From RPQJ01 sp963846315 (GTDB taxonomy: Bacteria; Pseudomonadota; Gammaproteobacteria; Steroidobacterales; Steroidobacteraceae): 64,000 nucleotides of DNA. Position 1 is the first letter of the stretch. Each line of letters starts with the position of its first letter. The DNA is taken from positions 356,409 to 420,408 of the forward strand of contig CAWJVM010000006.1 of assembly GCA_963846315.1 (NCBI GenBank), written 5' to 3'. The notes under the pieces were generated by a model. That model did no database searches. It was not told where the DNA came from and saw only the letters and a program-made list of their open reading frames with translations. The position numbers were made by a program, and so were the translations under genes. Positions 18,638 through 27,145 of the stretch are shown here, piece after piece.

Positions 18638-18798
18638 CGGCAGCACACCTCCAACAAGCGCAGCCGGCGGTCCGGCTCATGGAAACGACCGGCTATTTGA
18701 CGGTGACTGCGGCGCAAACGGTACGCGTATTTCTACGGGCAGGGGACTTACGGACAGCTGGCGAGACTGCGCTCCGGGTTCACACGCATGAGCGTGGT

Positions 18799-19581
18799 TC
18801 AGCGACGCTCCATCTCGACGATCACGGTGCGGCCGGTCAGGACCGCGAGCGAATTCATCCGTGCGAGGTGCTCACGGTTCTCCGCATGTATCGCAGGAGT
18901 CTTGCGGCGGGCATGCATCGCGACGATCGCTGAGGCGAGCTTCACCAGCGGCCACAGCACGAGCAGCGCTGCCGAACCGGACTTGACCCGGTCGGTGGAG
19001 CAGCCGGTCACGCGCAAGCCGGCCTTTTCGGCCATGTACGAGACGTAGTAGACGGACACCGGATGGATGTGGCCGCCGACGTGCTGCGGATCGTACCCGT
19101 GGATCGGCAGCGGTCCGAACAGTTCGGGAAAGCCGGCCAGCAACGTGCGCACACGCGACGTCAGGCTGAGGACGTTGGGCGTCGTCAGCACGAAGCGGCC
19201 GCCGGGCCGCAGCACTCGATGCACCTCGCGGAAGAACAGGAACTGGTCTTCGAGGTGCTCGAGCACTTCGACCGAGTAAGCAAGGTCGAAGCTCTGGTCA
19301 ACGAGCGGCAGCCCCCCGTGCAGGTCGATCGCATGGCAAGGGACTTCCGGCACGTGAAAGTTCCCGGGAAACAGGTCACAGGCCTCGAGCTTCGCCGCGT
19401 ACCCCTTGGTCGTGATCAGGTCGTGGACGCGACGCGCGAGGTAGCCCTCACCGGCGCCGATGTCGAGCACGCGACCGGCCTGCGCCAGGTGCGGCTCGAG
19501 CAGCGCGAGCACTTTGGCGTTGGTCCGGGGGAGCGAATAGGAAACGGGCACCGGTGCGCCGGTCACTGCGGGATTCGTCAT
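18799..19581 (-). CDS. Class I SAM-dependent methyltransferase
   Basis: A 260-residue cytosolic methyltransferase. Motif I is RVLDIGAGEGYLARRV, the acidic loop and post-I region follow, and SVEVLEHLEDQFLFFREVHR with LRPGGRFVLTTPN marks the Methyltransf_11 type, common in lipid and sugar methylation. A hydrophobic C-terminal segment (LLVLWPLVKLASAIVAM) may contact the membrane. It starts 7 bases below the end of the displaced C-terminal frame of the upstream glycosidase, which supports co-transcription with it. Confidence 0.85.
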   Translation of the reverse strand: MTNPAVTGAPVPVSYSLPRTNAKVLALLEPHLAQAGRVLDIGAGEGYLARRVHDLITTKGYAAKLEACDLFPGNFHVPEVPCHAIDLHGGLPLVDQSFDLAYSVEVLEHLEDQFLFFREVHRVLRPGGRFVLTTPNVLSLTSRVRTLLAGFPELFGPLPIHGYDPQHVGGHIHPVSVYYVSYMAEKAGLRVTGCSTDRVKSGSAALLVLWPLVKLASAIVAMHARRKTPAIHAENREHLARMNSLAVLTGRTVIVEMERR

Positions 19582-19787
19582 GGTGTTCTCAGCTGCTGCA
19601 TGGCCGGGTGTGTTGCCGCCACACCTGGCTTTGCGAATTCGGTGCCCGCAAGAATAGCGTCGAGCTGGGCCTGCTGCTCGCGCCGCGCCGGACGACGAAC
19701 GCAGCGTCACGGGCTTCCGTGCGCGTCCATCTGACATCCACGTGTTGCACCACCAGCTTCCCCGTCGTCTGTTCGACGACGAGCGTC

Positions 19788-21893
19788 TCACCCGCGGCGA
19801 CGTCGAACGAACGCGTTTCGAACGGAACGATGTCGATCTCGAGCCGGGCGGCCTGACCCCAGCAGTTGCCACGTGTATTTTCTGCCGCGAGGACTCCGTT
19901 GGTAGTGCGCATGCAGCACGCCGGTACCTATCCTCGACTTGAACTCGACGTTTCCGAACGACTTCGGCAGTCGCGGTGCAAGTCGAATCGAGCCCTGCGC
20001 CAGGTCGGGCTGAATGCCGAGGAACCCCTGGTACCACACGCGCAGCTGCTCGGCGTTCGACCAGCCCTGCAGGAAAGTCCCGGTCAGGCGCGGCGCGGAT
20101 TCGCCGGGGTGCGGATAGGCATCGAGGTTCTCCGGCAATCCTCCAACGACGCCACGAGTGAGCACGATTTCGTTCATGTTCGTGAACAGTTGCCAGGCCA
20201 GGTCGACCTGCCCCAGTTCGATCATGCGTTGCATCGCGATGCCGTTGAGCCAGGGCCAGACCGCGCCATTATGGTAGGCCGCATCCTTGTGAAAGTGCTC
20301 GGGTGCCACGTGGTACGGGTGAAAGTCTGGATCGCCCTGGGCCAGCGTCGCCACGCCCCACGGATACACCAGTGCGGTCCAGGCCTGTCGCGTCGCGCGC
20401 GCAGCGTCTTCCGGCCTGTCCAGCAACTGCAGGCTGAACAGTGCGTTTGGTCGAATCTGCCGATTCGGCACGTCACGCGCGTCGAGATGATCGGCGACGC
20501 GGCCTGACGTCGGATCGATGAAGTCTCGCGCGAAGCGGCTGCGCACCTGTTCAGCAGCCGCAGTCCAGCGCGTTGCGGATTCGCGGTCGCCGAGCATCGT
20601 TGCGAACTCCGCACCGGCCCGCAGCTGCTCGTACCACAACGCCTGGATGTCGTTGGCCCGGGTGCTGCGCGGCGAGTATGAAACCTTGTCGGGCTCGCGG
20701 CGCGCATCCATCCAGGTCTCGTTGTCCGCGTGCACCAGGTAGCCCGCCGCGTCGGTGAAGTTTGCGAGCGCGCCCTCGATGCTCGCCCGCACGTTCGGGT
20801 ACAGCTCGGCCACGAGCGAGCGATCGCCCGTGTAGCGCACGTAGTCGCGCAAGGCGATGACCCACCGTGGCGTGCCGTCCGTCGTGTGGTAGTCGATGCT
20901 GCCTGGTTTGACGATGTTCGGCAGGCGCCCATAGAAGCGGGATCCCCGATCGAGGTCCTGGAACTGCGCGAACGATGTCAGGATGGCGCGGGCTTCCTCG
21001 AAATGGCCCGTGGCGAGCGTGGCGCCCGGCAGCGAGATGAAGCTGTCGCGACCCCAGTATTCGTTGAACCACGGCAGTCCGGCGTAGATGCCGTCGCCGC
21101 GCTGGCGTGTGACCAGCGAATCCGTCGTGAGCTGCAACCAGAGCAACGCCGAGTTCAGCCGGCGATCGTCACTCCACAGGGAATGATCGCCACCGCTGAC
21201 CGCTTCGAGCCGCGCGCGTCGTGCTGCTCGCCAGGCCGCGGCTGCGGTCGTGGACTCAGCGAGGAGTTCGTGTGCGGCTGCAGGTGAAGGGCCAACTGCG
21301 ATCAGGAAGCGATCCCCTTCGCGACCCACGACGATGCTGTCGGTGGCACCCGGCTTGCCCTCCTGCGTGGCAGTGTATTCGTCGATGCCCTGCTCGCTGC
21401 GCACGGCCCGGACGGTGTCACCCGCCAGTTTCAGCGTCACGTCGCCCTGGGTGCCGCTGACCTCGACCTCGACCAGGTCCTGTGCATCAAACAGGCGCAG
21501 CGTCTCGGTGATTCCCTGCGGGTAGCTGCGAATCAACGCATCCGCGCGCACGACCACTGTGGCCGTCTGCGGATCGAGCATCGTGCCGTCGACGAACACC
21601 TGGTAGTCACTGAAGATGCGTCGACCCGCGATGTTGAATCCACGGAAATACGCGTGTTCGGGGTGGTCGTTGTGGTGCGTCTGTGTGTAGTAGTACGCAG
21701 ACCGCTTGTTGGTGAAGGAGACGGCGCGGTTCTGCTGCGCACTGACGGGGATCGCCAGCGAGTCGAGCGAGACTACGCGCGCAGCGGATGGTGACGCGGC
21801 CAGTTCGGCCGCGGCCTGGCCTGCGATCAGCAGCAGGGCCCCAATCAGCCCGACCCAAGCCGCGGCGACCGGATTTCTTCCGTGATGAAGCAT
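19788..21893 (-). CDS. Amylo-alpha-1,6-glucosidase-like (GDE_C, six-hairpin) glycoside hydrolase, C-terminus frameshifted
   Basis: A secreted ~700-residue enzyme with a signal peptide near residues 10-30 (GLIGALLLIAGQAAAE), a beta-sandwich N-domain and an (alpha/alpha)6 barrel. Debranching-enzyme marks are GIYAGLPWFNEYWGRDSFIS and later AYHNGAVWPWLNG. The open frame ends with an Arg-rich tail. The minus-strand frame covering 19589-~19912 instead continues sensibly as AARLEIDIVPFETRSFDVAA and LVVEQTTGKLVVQHVDV, a normal C-terminal beta domain. Removing one C from CCCC at 19857-19860 joins them as WQLLGQAARLEI. The true gene therefore probably spans 19589-21893. It likely acts on alpha-glucans or oligosaccharides. 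Confidence 0.8.
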   Translation of the reverse strand: MLHHGRNPVAAAWVGLIGALLLIAGQAAAELAASPSAARVVSLDSLAIPVSAQQNRAVSFTNKRSAYYYTQTHHNDHPEHAYFRGFNIAGRRIFSDYQVFVDGTMLDPQTATVVVRADALIRSYPQGITETLRLFDAQDLVEVEVSGTQGDVTLKLAGDTVRAVRSEQGIDEYTATQEGKPGATDSIVVGREGDRFLIAVGPSPAAAHELLAESTTAAAAWRAARRARLEAVSGGDHSLWSDDRRLNSALLWLQLTTDSLVTRQRGDGIYAGLPWFNEYWGRDSFISLPGATLATGHFEEARAILTSFAQFQDLDRGSRFYGRLPNIVKPGSIDYHTTDGTPRWVIALRDYVRYTGDRSLVAELYPNVRASIEGALANFTDAAGYLVHADNETWMDARREPDKVSYSPRSTRANDIQALWYEQLRAGAEFATMLGDRESATRWTAAAEQVRSRFARDFIDPTSGRVADHLDARDVPNRQIRPNALFSLQLLDRPEDAARATRQAWTALVYPWGVATLAQGDPDFHPYHVAPEHFHKDAAYHNGAVWPWLNGIAMQRMIELGQVDLAWQLFTNMNEIVLTRGVVGGLPENLDAYPHPGESAPRLTGTFLQGWSNAEQLRVWYQGFLGIQPDLAQGSIRLAPRLPKSFGNVEFKSRIGTGVLHAHYQRSPRGRKYTWQLLGSGRPARDRHRSVRNAFVRRRRG

Positions 21894-21994
21894 GTGATCG
21901 GGTCTGTAGGTGCTCAGCGCTTGCGCGGACGACGTTCCGGCCGGGCCAGTATCCAATCACGGAACCGGGCCGCGGGAGAAGCAGGATCGAGGCC

Positions 21995-22217
21995 ATGGAC
22001 GTGAGTGAGGTAGAGGCTATCCGCGTGGCGGAGGACCTGCGCACGGAGGACCCGGCAGCATTCAGGTTGCGCAGCGCGCCCCCGATTGCACTCGATGCGG
22101 CCGGTCGCATCACCCGCATCGGGTTCAACGACGGGCGAGCGTCACCTGCAGGGTTGTTACCTGAACCTGGACGACCTTGAGAGCACGCTGCGGCTGCTGG
22201 ATCGCAGCGACGGCTAG
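21995..22217 (+). pseudogene. Relic of a gamma-butyrobetaine dioxygenase/TauD-family gene
   Basis: Two pieces of the 2-oxoglutarate dioxygenase family are joined with a deletion. The first (21995-~22131) reads AIRVAEDLRTEDPAAFRL and ALDAAGRITRIGFNDG, the central region that precedes the second half of the catalytic domain. From about 22133 the next frame gives GERHLQGCYLNLDDLESTLR ending at TAG 22217, the extreme C-terminus containing the family RHLQGCY motif. The first part of the gene, the iron ligands and the segment between the pieces are missing. Assignment rests on recalled family motifs. Confidence 0.65.
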
Positions 22218-22229
22218 CCGTCGCTGCGA
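22202..22229. repeat. Perfect 28-bp palindrome
   Basis: tcgcagcgacggct followed directly by its reverse complement agccgtcgctgcga, with no spacer. The stop codon of the dioxygenase relic lies at the centre, and the PEP-CTERM gene stop is 11 bases further on. It may form a hairpin or cruciform. No T-run is present on either strand. Confidence 0.85.
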
Positions 22230-22239
22230 CCAGTCAGGT

Positions 22240-23034
22240 TCAGCGGGTACGACGGCGGTTCAACCCCAGTCCGACGAGGCCGAGACCGAGCAGCGCGAGA
22301 CTGCCGGGTTCCGGCACCTTGCGCGTCTCGGCCGTCACTTTGCCGAGCTTGAAATAGTCGTCGCCCTCGTCCGGGTTGTTGCCGTTGCCGTCAAGGTTGA
22401 CGGAGCTGCCGGCGAACACGTTGTTGTAGGCCATGATGATCCAGTACTGCGAGTACACGGACGCATTGCCGAGGGTCTTCGTGCCCGAGCCGGATGAGTC
22501 GTAGTGGTTCAGCAGAGCCCAGTCCGGTGCGAGGCCGGAATAGGTGTCGCCGAGCGGATTGGCGCTGCCCGGGCCGGTCCAATAGAGCACCGTGAAGTCC
22601 GTGTCGCCATTGTCCCAGCCGAAATAGACGTCCGTCAGCCGGACGGATGCGTCGAACGCGAGGCGCGCCGTGTCGAACCGCACACTGTTGTCGACGGAGT
22701 GGTTCGGCGAACCACTTCCCTGGTCCCGGTTGGTGACGCCGAGACCGCTGCCGCTGTAGTGCCCGAGGAAGGCGGACTCGATGAGTCGCGAGTCGCCGGC
22801 GCCGGCTCCCGAATCCGCGTACGCCGCCGCGGTGAGCTTTACCCCACCCGCCGTGTACTGCCGGGTGTTGCCATTGCTCGACGAGCACGCCGGCTCGCCC
22901 GCTGAGCCGCACCCGTCGTTGGTGCGCATGTCCCAGGTGATCGCGCTGGCAGCCCCGGAGCTGAGCAGGCCGGCAGCCAGGATGACTGCGCCGATGGCAT
23001 GGCGTTGGATTTGGTCGTTCATTGCTATCGTCAT
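22240..23034 (-). CDS. PEP-CTERM sorting-domain protein
   Basis: A 264-residue secreted protein. The signal peptide covers the first ~30 residues (GAVILAAGLLSSGAASA). The mature part is Gly/Ser/Asn-rich with two early Cys pairs (DGCGSAGEPACSSS). The C-terminus is a classic PEP-CTERM tripartite signal: VPEPGSLALLGLGLVGLGLN followed by RRRTR, recognised by an exosortase that processes exported proteins, usually in exopolysaccharide or biofilm producers. The start is either ATG 23034 or ATG 23022. A canonical sigma-54 promoter lies upstream. No exosortase gene is in the window. Confidence 0.9.
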   Translation of the reverse strand: MTIAMNDQIQRHAIGAVILAAGLLSSGAASAITWDMRTNDGCGSAGEPACSSSNGNTRQYTAGGVKLTAAAYADSGAGAGDSRLIESAFLGHYSGSGLGVTNRDQGSGSPNHSVDNSVRFDTARLAFDASVRLTDVYFGWDNGDTDFTVLYWTGPGSANPLGDTYSGLAPDWALLNHYDSSGSGTKTLGNASVYSQYWIIMAYNNVFAGSSVNLDGNGNNPDEGDDYFKLGKVTAETRKVPEPGSLALLGLGLVGLGLNRRRTR

Positions 23035-23110
23035 CCCATTGATACGGATTCTTGCGTTGACTGCCTTTTCGACCGAGACGTAAACCCCGCTCGGCTGGCC
23101 AAAGTGATCA

Positions 23111-23126
23111 AGCAAAACGCGTGCCA
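23111..23126 (-). promoter_or_regulatory. Sigma-54 (RpoN) promoter of the PEP-CTERM gene
   Basis: Read on the minus strand the site is TGGCACG-CGTT-TTGCT, an exact match to the -24/-12 consensus TGGCACGN4TTGCW with correct spacing. The expected transcription start is about 23100, giving a leader of about 65 bases before ATG 23034. Confidence 0.8.
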
Positions 23127-23425
23127 CCACTGAAAATCGGGCGGAAATGCCCTTCTAGATCGGACCGGGCGACATGTCCCGTGACGGGTTCGCGGAACGA
23201 ATCGGCGGCGATGTGTCAGGTATCCCGACCCACGCCCCTCGGGCCGGCCTTCGAGACCCCGGTTGAACGAAGGCAAACTGAGAGCACAGTCACATTTCGC
23301 CCCAGCCCGAAGCCTGCGAGAGCGGGCGACATGGGGTCGTGGCATCGAAAGTGTGACCGACGTCCCGGGTTGGTCGCGCCAGCCGCCGGCTTTTCCTGGG
23401 TTGAAGCGAGTGCCGGCCGCATTTC

Positions 23426-23442
23426 TGTCAAGTTTTCTGACA
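23426..23442. promoter_or_regulatory. Inverted repeat TGTCA-N7-TGACA, candidate activator site
   Basis: A perfect 5-bp inverted repeat with a 7-base spacer (agttttc), about 310 bases upstream of the sigma-54 promoter. It may be an upstream activating site for an NtrC-type regulator such as PrsR, the regulator linked to PEP-CTERM genes in other bacteria. This role is inference from position and symmetry. Confidence 0.4.
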
Positions 23443-23520
23443 CCCCCCTGCTCCGTTGCCGCAGCCCGCGCTTTCAATCCACCCTGGGCGGCCGCGGTAT
23501 CCTTGCGCCAGGTCGGGAAG

Positions 23521-23653
23521 TGAGTAGTGACTAGTGATTAGTGATTGGTGAGAGCGCACCAGCGGATCGGCACCCGACTCTTGTTAGCCACCAATCACCA
23601 ATCACAACTTACTACTCACTAATCACTACTCACTAATCACTAATCACTAGTCA
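23521..23653. repeat. Paired inverted heptamer arrays (TGATTAG type), 4 + 9 units
   Basis: The left array at 23521-23548 is TGAGTAG TGACTAG TGATTAG TGATTGG. After a 42-base spacer, the right array at 23591-23653 has nine heptamers of the complementary type (CCAATCA twice, CAACTTA, CTACTCA, CTAATCA and variants). All units keep exact 7-base phase. The right array ends 5 bases before the ATG of the next gene. Together with the sigma-54 site and the TGTCA repeat this accounts for the 23035-23658 spacer; nothing coding is evident there. Confidence 0.92.
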
Positions 23654-23658
23654 CTGGC

Positions 23659-26121
23659 ATGACCACCCGTCCCACGCTCCCGCAGCACGCCCGCGTCGTC
23701 ATCATCGGCGGTGGCGTCATCGGCACGTCGACCGCGTATCACCTCGCGCTGTTGGGGTGGAAGGACATCGTGCTGCTCGAGCGACATCAACTCACGGCGG
23801 GCACGACCTGGCACGCGGCCGGGCTCATGGTCACCTACGGTTCGACCTCCGAAACGTCGACCGAACTTCGCAAATACACGCGCGACCTGTACGGCCGGCT
23901 CGAAGCCGAGACCGGGCAGGCCACGGGATTCATGCCGATCGGCTTCATCGAGGTCGCCTCCGACCGCGACCGTCTCGAGGAATTCCGGCGTGTCGCCGCG
24001 TTCAACCGCTACTGCGGCATCGACGTGCAGGAAATCTCGCCACGCCAGGTGCAGGAGCTTTTTCCGCTGGCGAAGGTGGACGACATCGAGGCCGGCTTCT
24101 ACGTGAAGGAAGACGGCCGCGTGAACCCGGTCGACGTCACGATGGCGCTCGGCAAAGGCGCACGCATGCGCGGCGTGAAGATCTTTGAAGGCGTGCCGGC
24201 TACCGGTGTCCTGCAGAAGAACGGCCGCGTCACCGGCGTGACCACGCCGTACGGCGACATCCAGACTGACTACGTCGTCAACTGCGCCGGCCTCTGGGCG
24301 CGCGAACTGGGCGCGTTGTCGGGCGTGGCGATTTCGAACCAGGCAGCCGAGCACTACTACCTGATCACTGAGGCGATCAAGGACCTGCCGCAGAACATGC
24401 CGGTGCTGGAGGACCCTTCCGCCTACGGCTACTACCGCCAGGAAGGCGGTGGACTGATGGTTGGCCTGTTCGAGCCGGTGTGCGCGCCGTGGAAGATCGA
24501 AGGTTCGCCGACGGACACGCCGTACCTCGACCTCGAACCCGACTGGGAGCGCATGGGTCCCTACCTCGAGACCGCCATGGCGCGCGTGCCAATCACGAGC
24601 CAGGTCGGCATGAAGAAATTTTTCTGCGGACCCGAGAGTTTCACGCCCGACCTCAAGCCGATCGTCGGCGAGGCACCGGAGTTGCGTGGCTACTTCGTGG
24701 CGGCGGGACTCAACTCGATCGGCATCCTGACCGGTGGCGGCCTCGGTCGCGTGATGGCGCACTGGATCATCAACGGCCTGCCCGACGTCGACGTCACGGG
24801 CATGAACATCGATCGCGTGCTGCCGTTCCAGGCCAACCCGCAATACCGGCGTTCACGCACGGTCGAATCGCTCGGCATGGTCTACAAGTGCCATTACCCC
24901 ACGCACACGTTGAAGACCGCACGCGGCGCACGGCGTTCGCCGTTTCACGACCGGCTGGCGGCGCAGGGCGCGTATTTCGTCGAGACCAGCGGGTGGGAAT
25001 CACCCGGTTGGTATGCAGGCGCGGGCAAGACCGCGGATCCCGGTCCGGACACGTGGGGCCGACCTTCGTGGTGGGGCAGGTGGCAAGCCGAGCACCGCGC
25101 GGCGCGCGAGAACGTGATCGTCATGGACATGTCGTTCATGGGCAAATTCATGGTGCAGGGTCGCGACGCTGGCCGGTGCCTGAACCAGATCTCCGCGAAC
25201 AACGTCGACGGCGCCGTCGGGGAGATCACCTACACGCAGTGGCTCAACGCGCAGGGCAAGCTCGAAGCCGACCTGACCGTCACCAAGCTGGCCGACGACC
25301 GCTTCTTCGTCGTAGTCACGGACACCATGGTCCGTCACGCCGAGACCTGGATGAAGCGCAATATTCCGGAGGATGCACACGCTTTCGTCACGGACGTGAC
25401 CTCGGGTTACGGACAGCTCAACGTGCAGGGCCCGCGCTCGCGCGAATTGCTGCAGACGCTGACGAGTGTCGACCTGTCCAATGCGGCCTTTCCGTTCCGC
25501 GCCGCGCGCGAGATCGACATCGGCTACGCGCGTGTGCTGTGCACTCGCATTACATACCTCGGTGAACTGGGCTACGAGCTGTTCATTCCTGCCGACCAGG
25601 CCGTGCACGTGTATGACAAGGTCGTCGCCGCCGGCGAAGCGCTCGGCGCGGTGCATGCAGGCCTGCGCGCGCTCGGCAGCCTGCGCATGGAAAAGGGGTA
25701 CCGCGACTATGGCCACGACCTCGACAACACCGACGATCCCTACGAGACCGGCCTCGGCTTTGCGGTCGACCTGAAGAAGCCCGATGGCTTCATCGGCAAG
25801 GACGCACTGCTCGAGCGCAAGGCCAAGGGTCCGCTGCAGCGGCGCCTGGTGTCGGTGCTGGTCAAGGATCCCGAGCCGCAGCTGTTCCACGCCGAGATCA
25901 TTCGGCGGGATGGCAAGGCGGTGGGTTACGTGCGCGCAGCGTCCTATGGCCACACGCTGGACGGTGCGGTCGGCCTCGCGTTCCTTGAGCCGAAGCAGAC
26001 GGTGGACGAGGCTTATCTGACGTCGGGTACGTGGGAAGTCGAAATCGCCGGCAAGCGGTATCCCTGCGTCGTCTCCGCCCGTCCGCTGTACGACCCGAAG
26101 GGCGAACGGATCAAGCACTGA
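23659..26121 (+). CDS. FAD-dependent oxidoreductase-GcvT fusion (dimethylglycine/sarcosine dehydrogenase type)
   Basis: An 820-residue enzyme of demethylating amine catabolism. The N-terminal DAO domain has VVIIGGGVIGTSTAYHLALL and TAGTTWHAAGLM; the His of WHAAG is the covalent FAD attachment site in dimethylglycine dehydrogenase. From about residue 430 a GcvT/aminomethyltransferase-type domain follows, with SGYGQLNVQGPRSRELLQ, ELGYELFIP and EKGYRDYGHDL, which transfers the released one-carbon unit to tetrahydrofolate. The substrate could be dimethylglycine, sarcosine or another N-methyl amino acid. The ATG 23659 gives the normal N-terminus, but no ribosome-binding site is visible because the heptamer array ends 5 bases upstream. 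Confidence 0.88.
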   Translation: MTTRPTLPQHARVVIIGGGVIGTSTAYHLALLGWKDIVLLERHQLTAGTTWHAAGLMVTYGSTSETSTELRKYTRDLYGRLEAETGQATGFMPIGFIEVASDRDRLEEFRRVAAFNRYCGIDVQEISPRQVQELFPLAKVDDIEAGFYVKEDGRVNPVDVTMALGKGARMRGVKIFEGVPATGVLQKNGRVTGVTTPYGDIQTDYVVNCAGLWARELGALSGVAISNQAAEHYYLITEAIKDLPQNMPVLEDPSAYGYYRQEGGGLMVGLFEPVCAPWKIEGSPTDTPYLDLEPDWERMGPYLETAMARVPITSQVGMKKFFCGPESFTPDLKPIVGEAPELRGYFVAAGLNSIGILTGGGLGRVMAHWIINGLPDVDVTGMNIDRVLPFQANPQYRRSRTVESLGMVYKCHYPTHTLKTARGARRSPFHDRLAAQGAYFVETSGWESPGWYAGAGKTADPGPDTWGRPSWWGRWQAEHRAARENVIVMDMSFMGKFMVQGRDAGRCLNQISANNVDGAVGEITYTQWLNAQGKLEADLTVTKLADDRFFVVVTDTMVRHAETWMKRNIPEDAHAFVTDVTSGYGQLNVQGPRSRELLQTLTSVDLSNAAFPFRAAREIDIGYARVLCTRITYLGELGYELFIPADQAVHVYDKVVAAGEALGAVHAGLRALGSLRMEKGYRDYGHDLDNTDDPYETGLGFAVDLKKPDGFIGKDALLERKAKGPLQRRLVSVLVKDPEPQLFHAEIIRRDGKAVGYVRAASYGHTLDGAVGLAFLEPKQTVDEAYLTSGTWEVEIAGKRYPCVVSARPLYDPKGERIKH

Positions 26122-26219
26122 AACGCGTCGGCTACTGCCTGCGGCCCTTGGCCGAAGTGGACGCCATCGTGCTGTTGCACGCCTATCCGGGCTGCCGCCG
26201 ATAGCGCGTGAATGAGTCA

Positions 26220-26244
26220 GGCCGGGCAGCATCGCCACCCGGCC
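26220..26244. other. Intergenic hairpin between convergent genes
   Basis: Arms ggccggg (26220-26226) and cccggcc (26238-26244) around an 11-base loop, between the oxidoreductase and the outer-membrane protein stops. There is no T-run, so it is at most a Rho-assisted end point. Confidence 0.35.
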
Positions 26245-26271
26245 GGGGTACTGACTTAGTCGGTTGACGAA

Positions 26272-26784
26272 TCAGAAGCGCAGTGACAAACCGACGTTGA
26301 GGTTGAAGCCGTCCTCGTCGTCGATCCAGTTCTCGGCGCCGGTGAGGTTCTGCCAGGCGATGCCAATGATCACGCCGACGTGTTCGTACGGATAGTACTT
26401 GGCGCCAGCCGACACGCCATAGCCAAAGTCGTAGGCGTCGCCCAGGTCGCCGCCGATGTAGGCGACGTCGACACCGATGAACGGCACCATGTTGGTACCG
26501 TGTTCGAAATTGAACTGGTAGAACGCGCCCAGCGTCGTGCCGTCGACGCTGCCGAATTCGTCGACGTCGGTGTTGAGGTAAGCCATGCTCACACCGACTT
26601 CGTGCTGCGGCGTCAGGTAGCGGCCATAGGACACGTCGATGCTGGTGTTGGAAGCCGTGCCGACGTCCGTATACGACAGCGAGCCGGCCACTTCGTTTTG
26701 ACCCCGGTCCTGCGCCACGCCGACCATCGGCAGCGCAAGCAGAACAGCGGCGGCTACGGGAAGCAGAACTTTGTAAGCACTCAT
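26272..26784 (-). CDS. Small outer-membrane beta-barrel protein
   Basis: A 170-residue porin-like barrel. It has a signal peptide cleaved after GVAQ/D and alternating hydrophobic strands (SLSYTDVGTASNTSIDVSYG, VGVSMAYLNTDVDE, VPFIGVDVAYIGG), and ends in LNVGLSLRF with the C-terminal Phe recognised by the BAM complex. The architecture resembles eight-stranded OmpW/opacity-type barrels. The ligand is unknown. AGGAG lies 6 bases upstream of ATG 26782-26784. Confidence 0.85.
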   Translation of the reverse strand: MSAYKVLLPVAAAVLLALPMVGVAQDRGQNEVAGSLSYTDVGTASNTSIDVSYGRYLTPQHEVGVSMAYLNTDVDEFGSVDGTTLGAFYQFNFEHGTNMVPFIGVDVAYIGGDLGDAYDFGYGVSAGAKYYPYEHVGVIIGIAWQNLTGAENWIDDEDGFNLNVGLSLRF

Positions 26785-27145
26785 GACGATCTCCTTCTGG
26801 TGGACGGGAAGGTCCGGTGGCCGACAATTCGTGCCTGCGGCGCGCGGCCTTTGCCCGTAGGTCTAGATTCGACGTCTTGCTGCGACGCGACCATTGGGAG
26901 CAATGACTAGGCATCACCAAGTAGTACCCACCCGCCACGGCGAGCGGCTGTGCATTTGCCGCAAAAACACGCACTTGCCGTTAACCTTGTCCTCGCGCCG
27001 TGGCACGTGACGAGCGTTGGCAGCGTCGCAACAGGTAACTGTGGTATAGAAAACACAGAGTCCGGCGGCGGGAACGATTGCTCGCTGGAGGCTGTCTTAC
27101 TCGGTGTTGAAACGAGGAATGAATCCTCCGAAGGGCATTGCAAGG
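26785..27145. other. Gene-free spacer
   Basis: A 361-base divergent spacer between the outer-membrane barrel gene and the lipoprotein gene. I see the barrel-gene Shine-Dalgarno at its left edge and an AT-richer patch near 27035-27055 (gtggtatagaaaacac) that may include a promoter -10. No convincing -35, coding frame or RNA structure was found. Confidence 0.4.

Noticed and set aside
23121..23534. 137-codon plus-strand frame in the PEP-CTERM upstream region
   Set aside because: No family motif, composition unlike neighbours, and it overlaps the sigma-54 promoter and heptamer array.
23521..23653. CRISPR array
   Set aside because: The units are 7-base tandem heptamers without unique spacers, and no cas genes are present.
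26122..26204. Short plus-strand frame after the dimethylglycine-dehydrogenase-like gene (KRVGYCLRPLAEVDAIVLL)
   Set aside because: No start codon or ribosome site, fewer than 30 codons and no recognised family.
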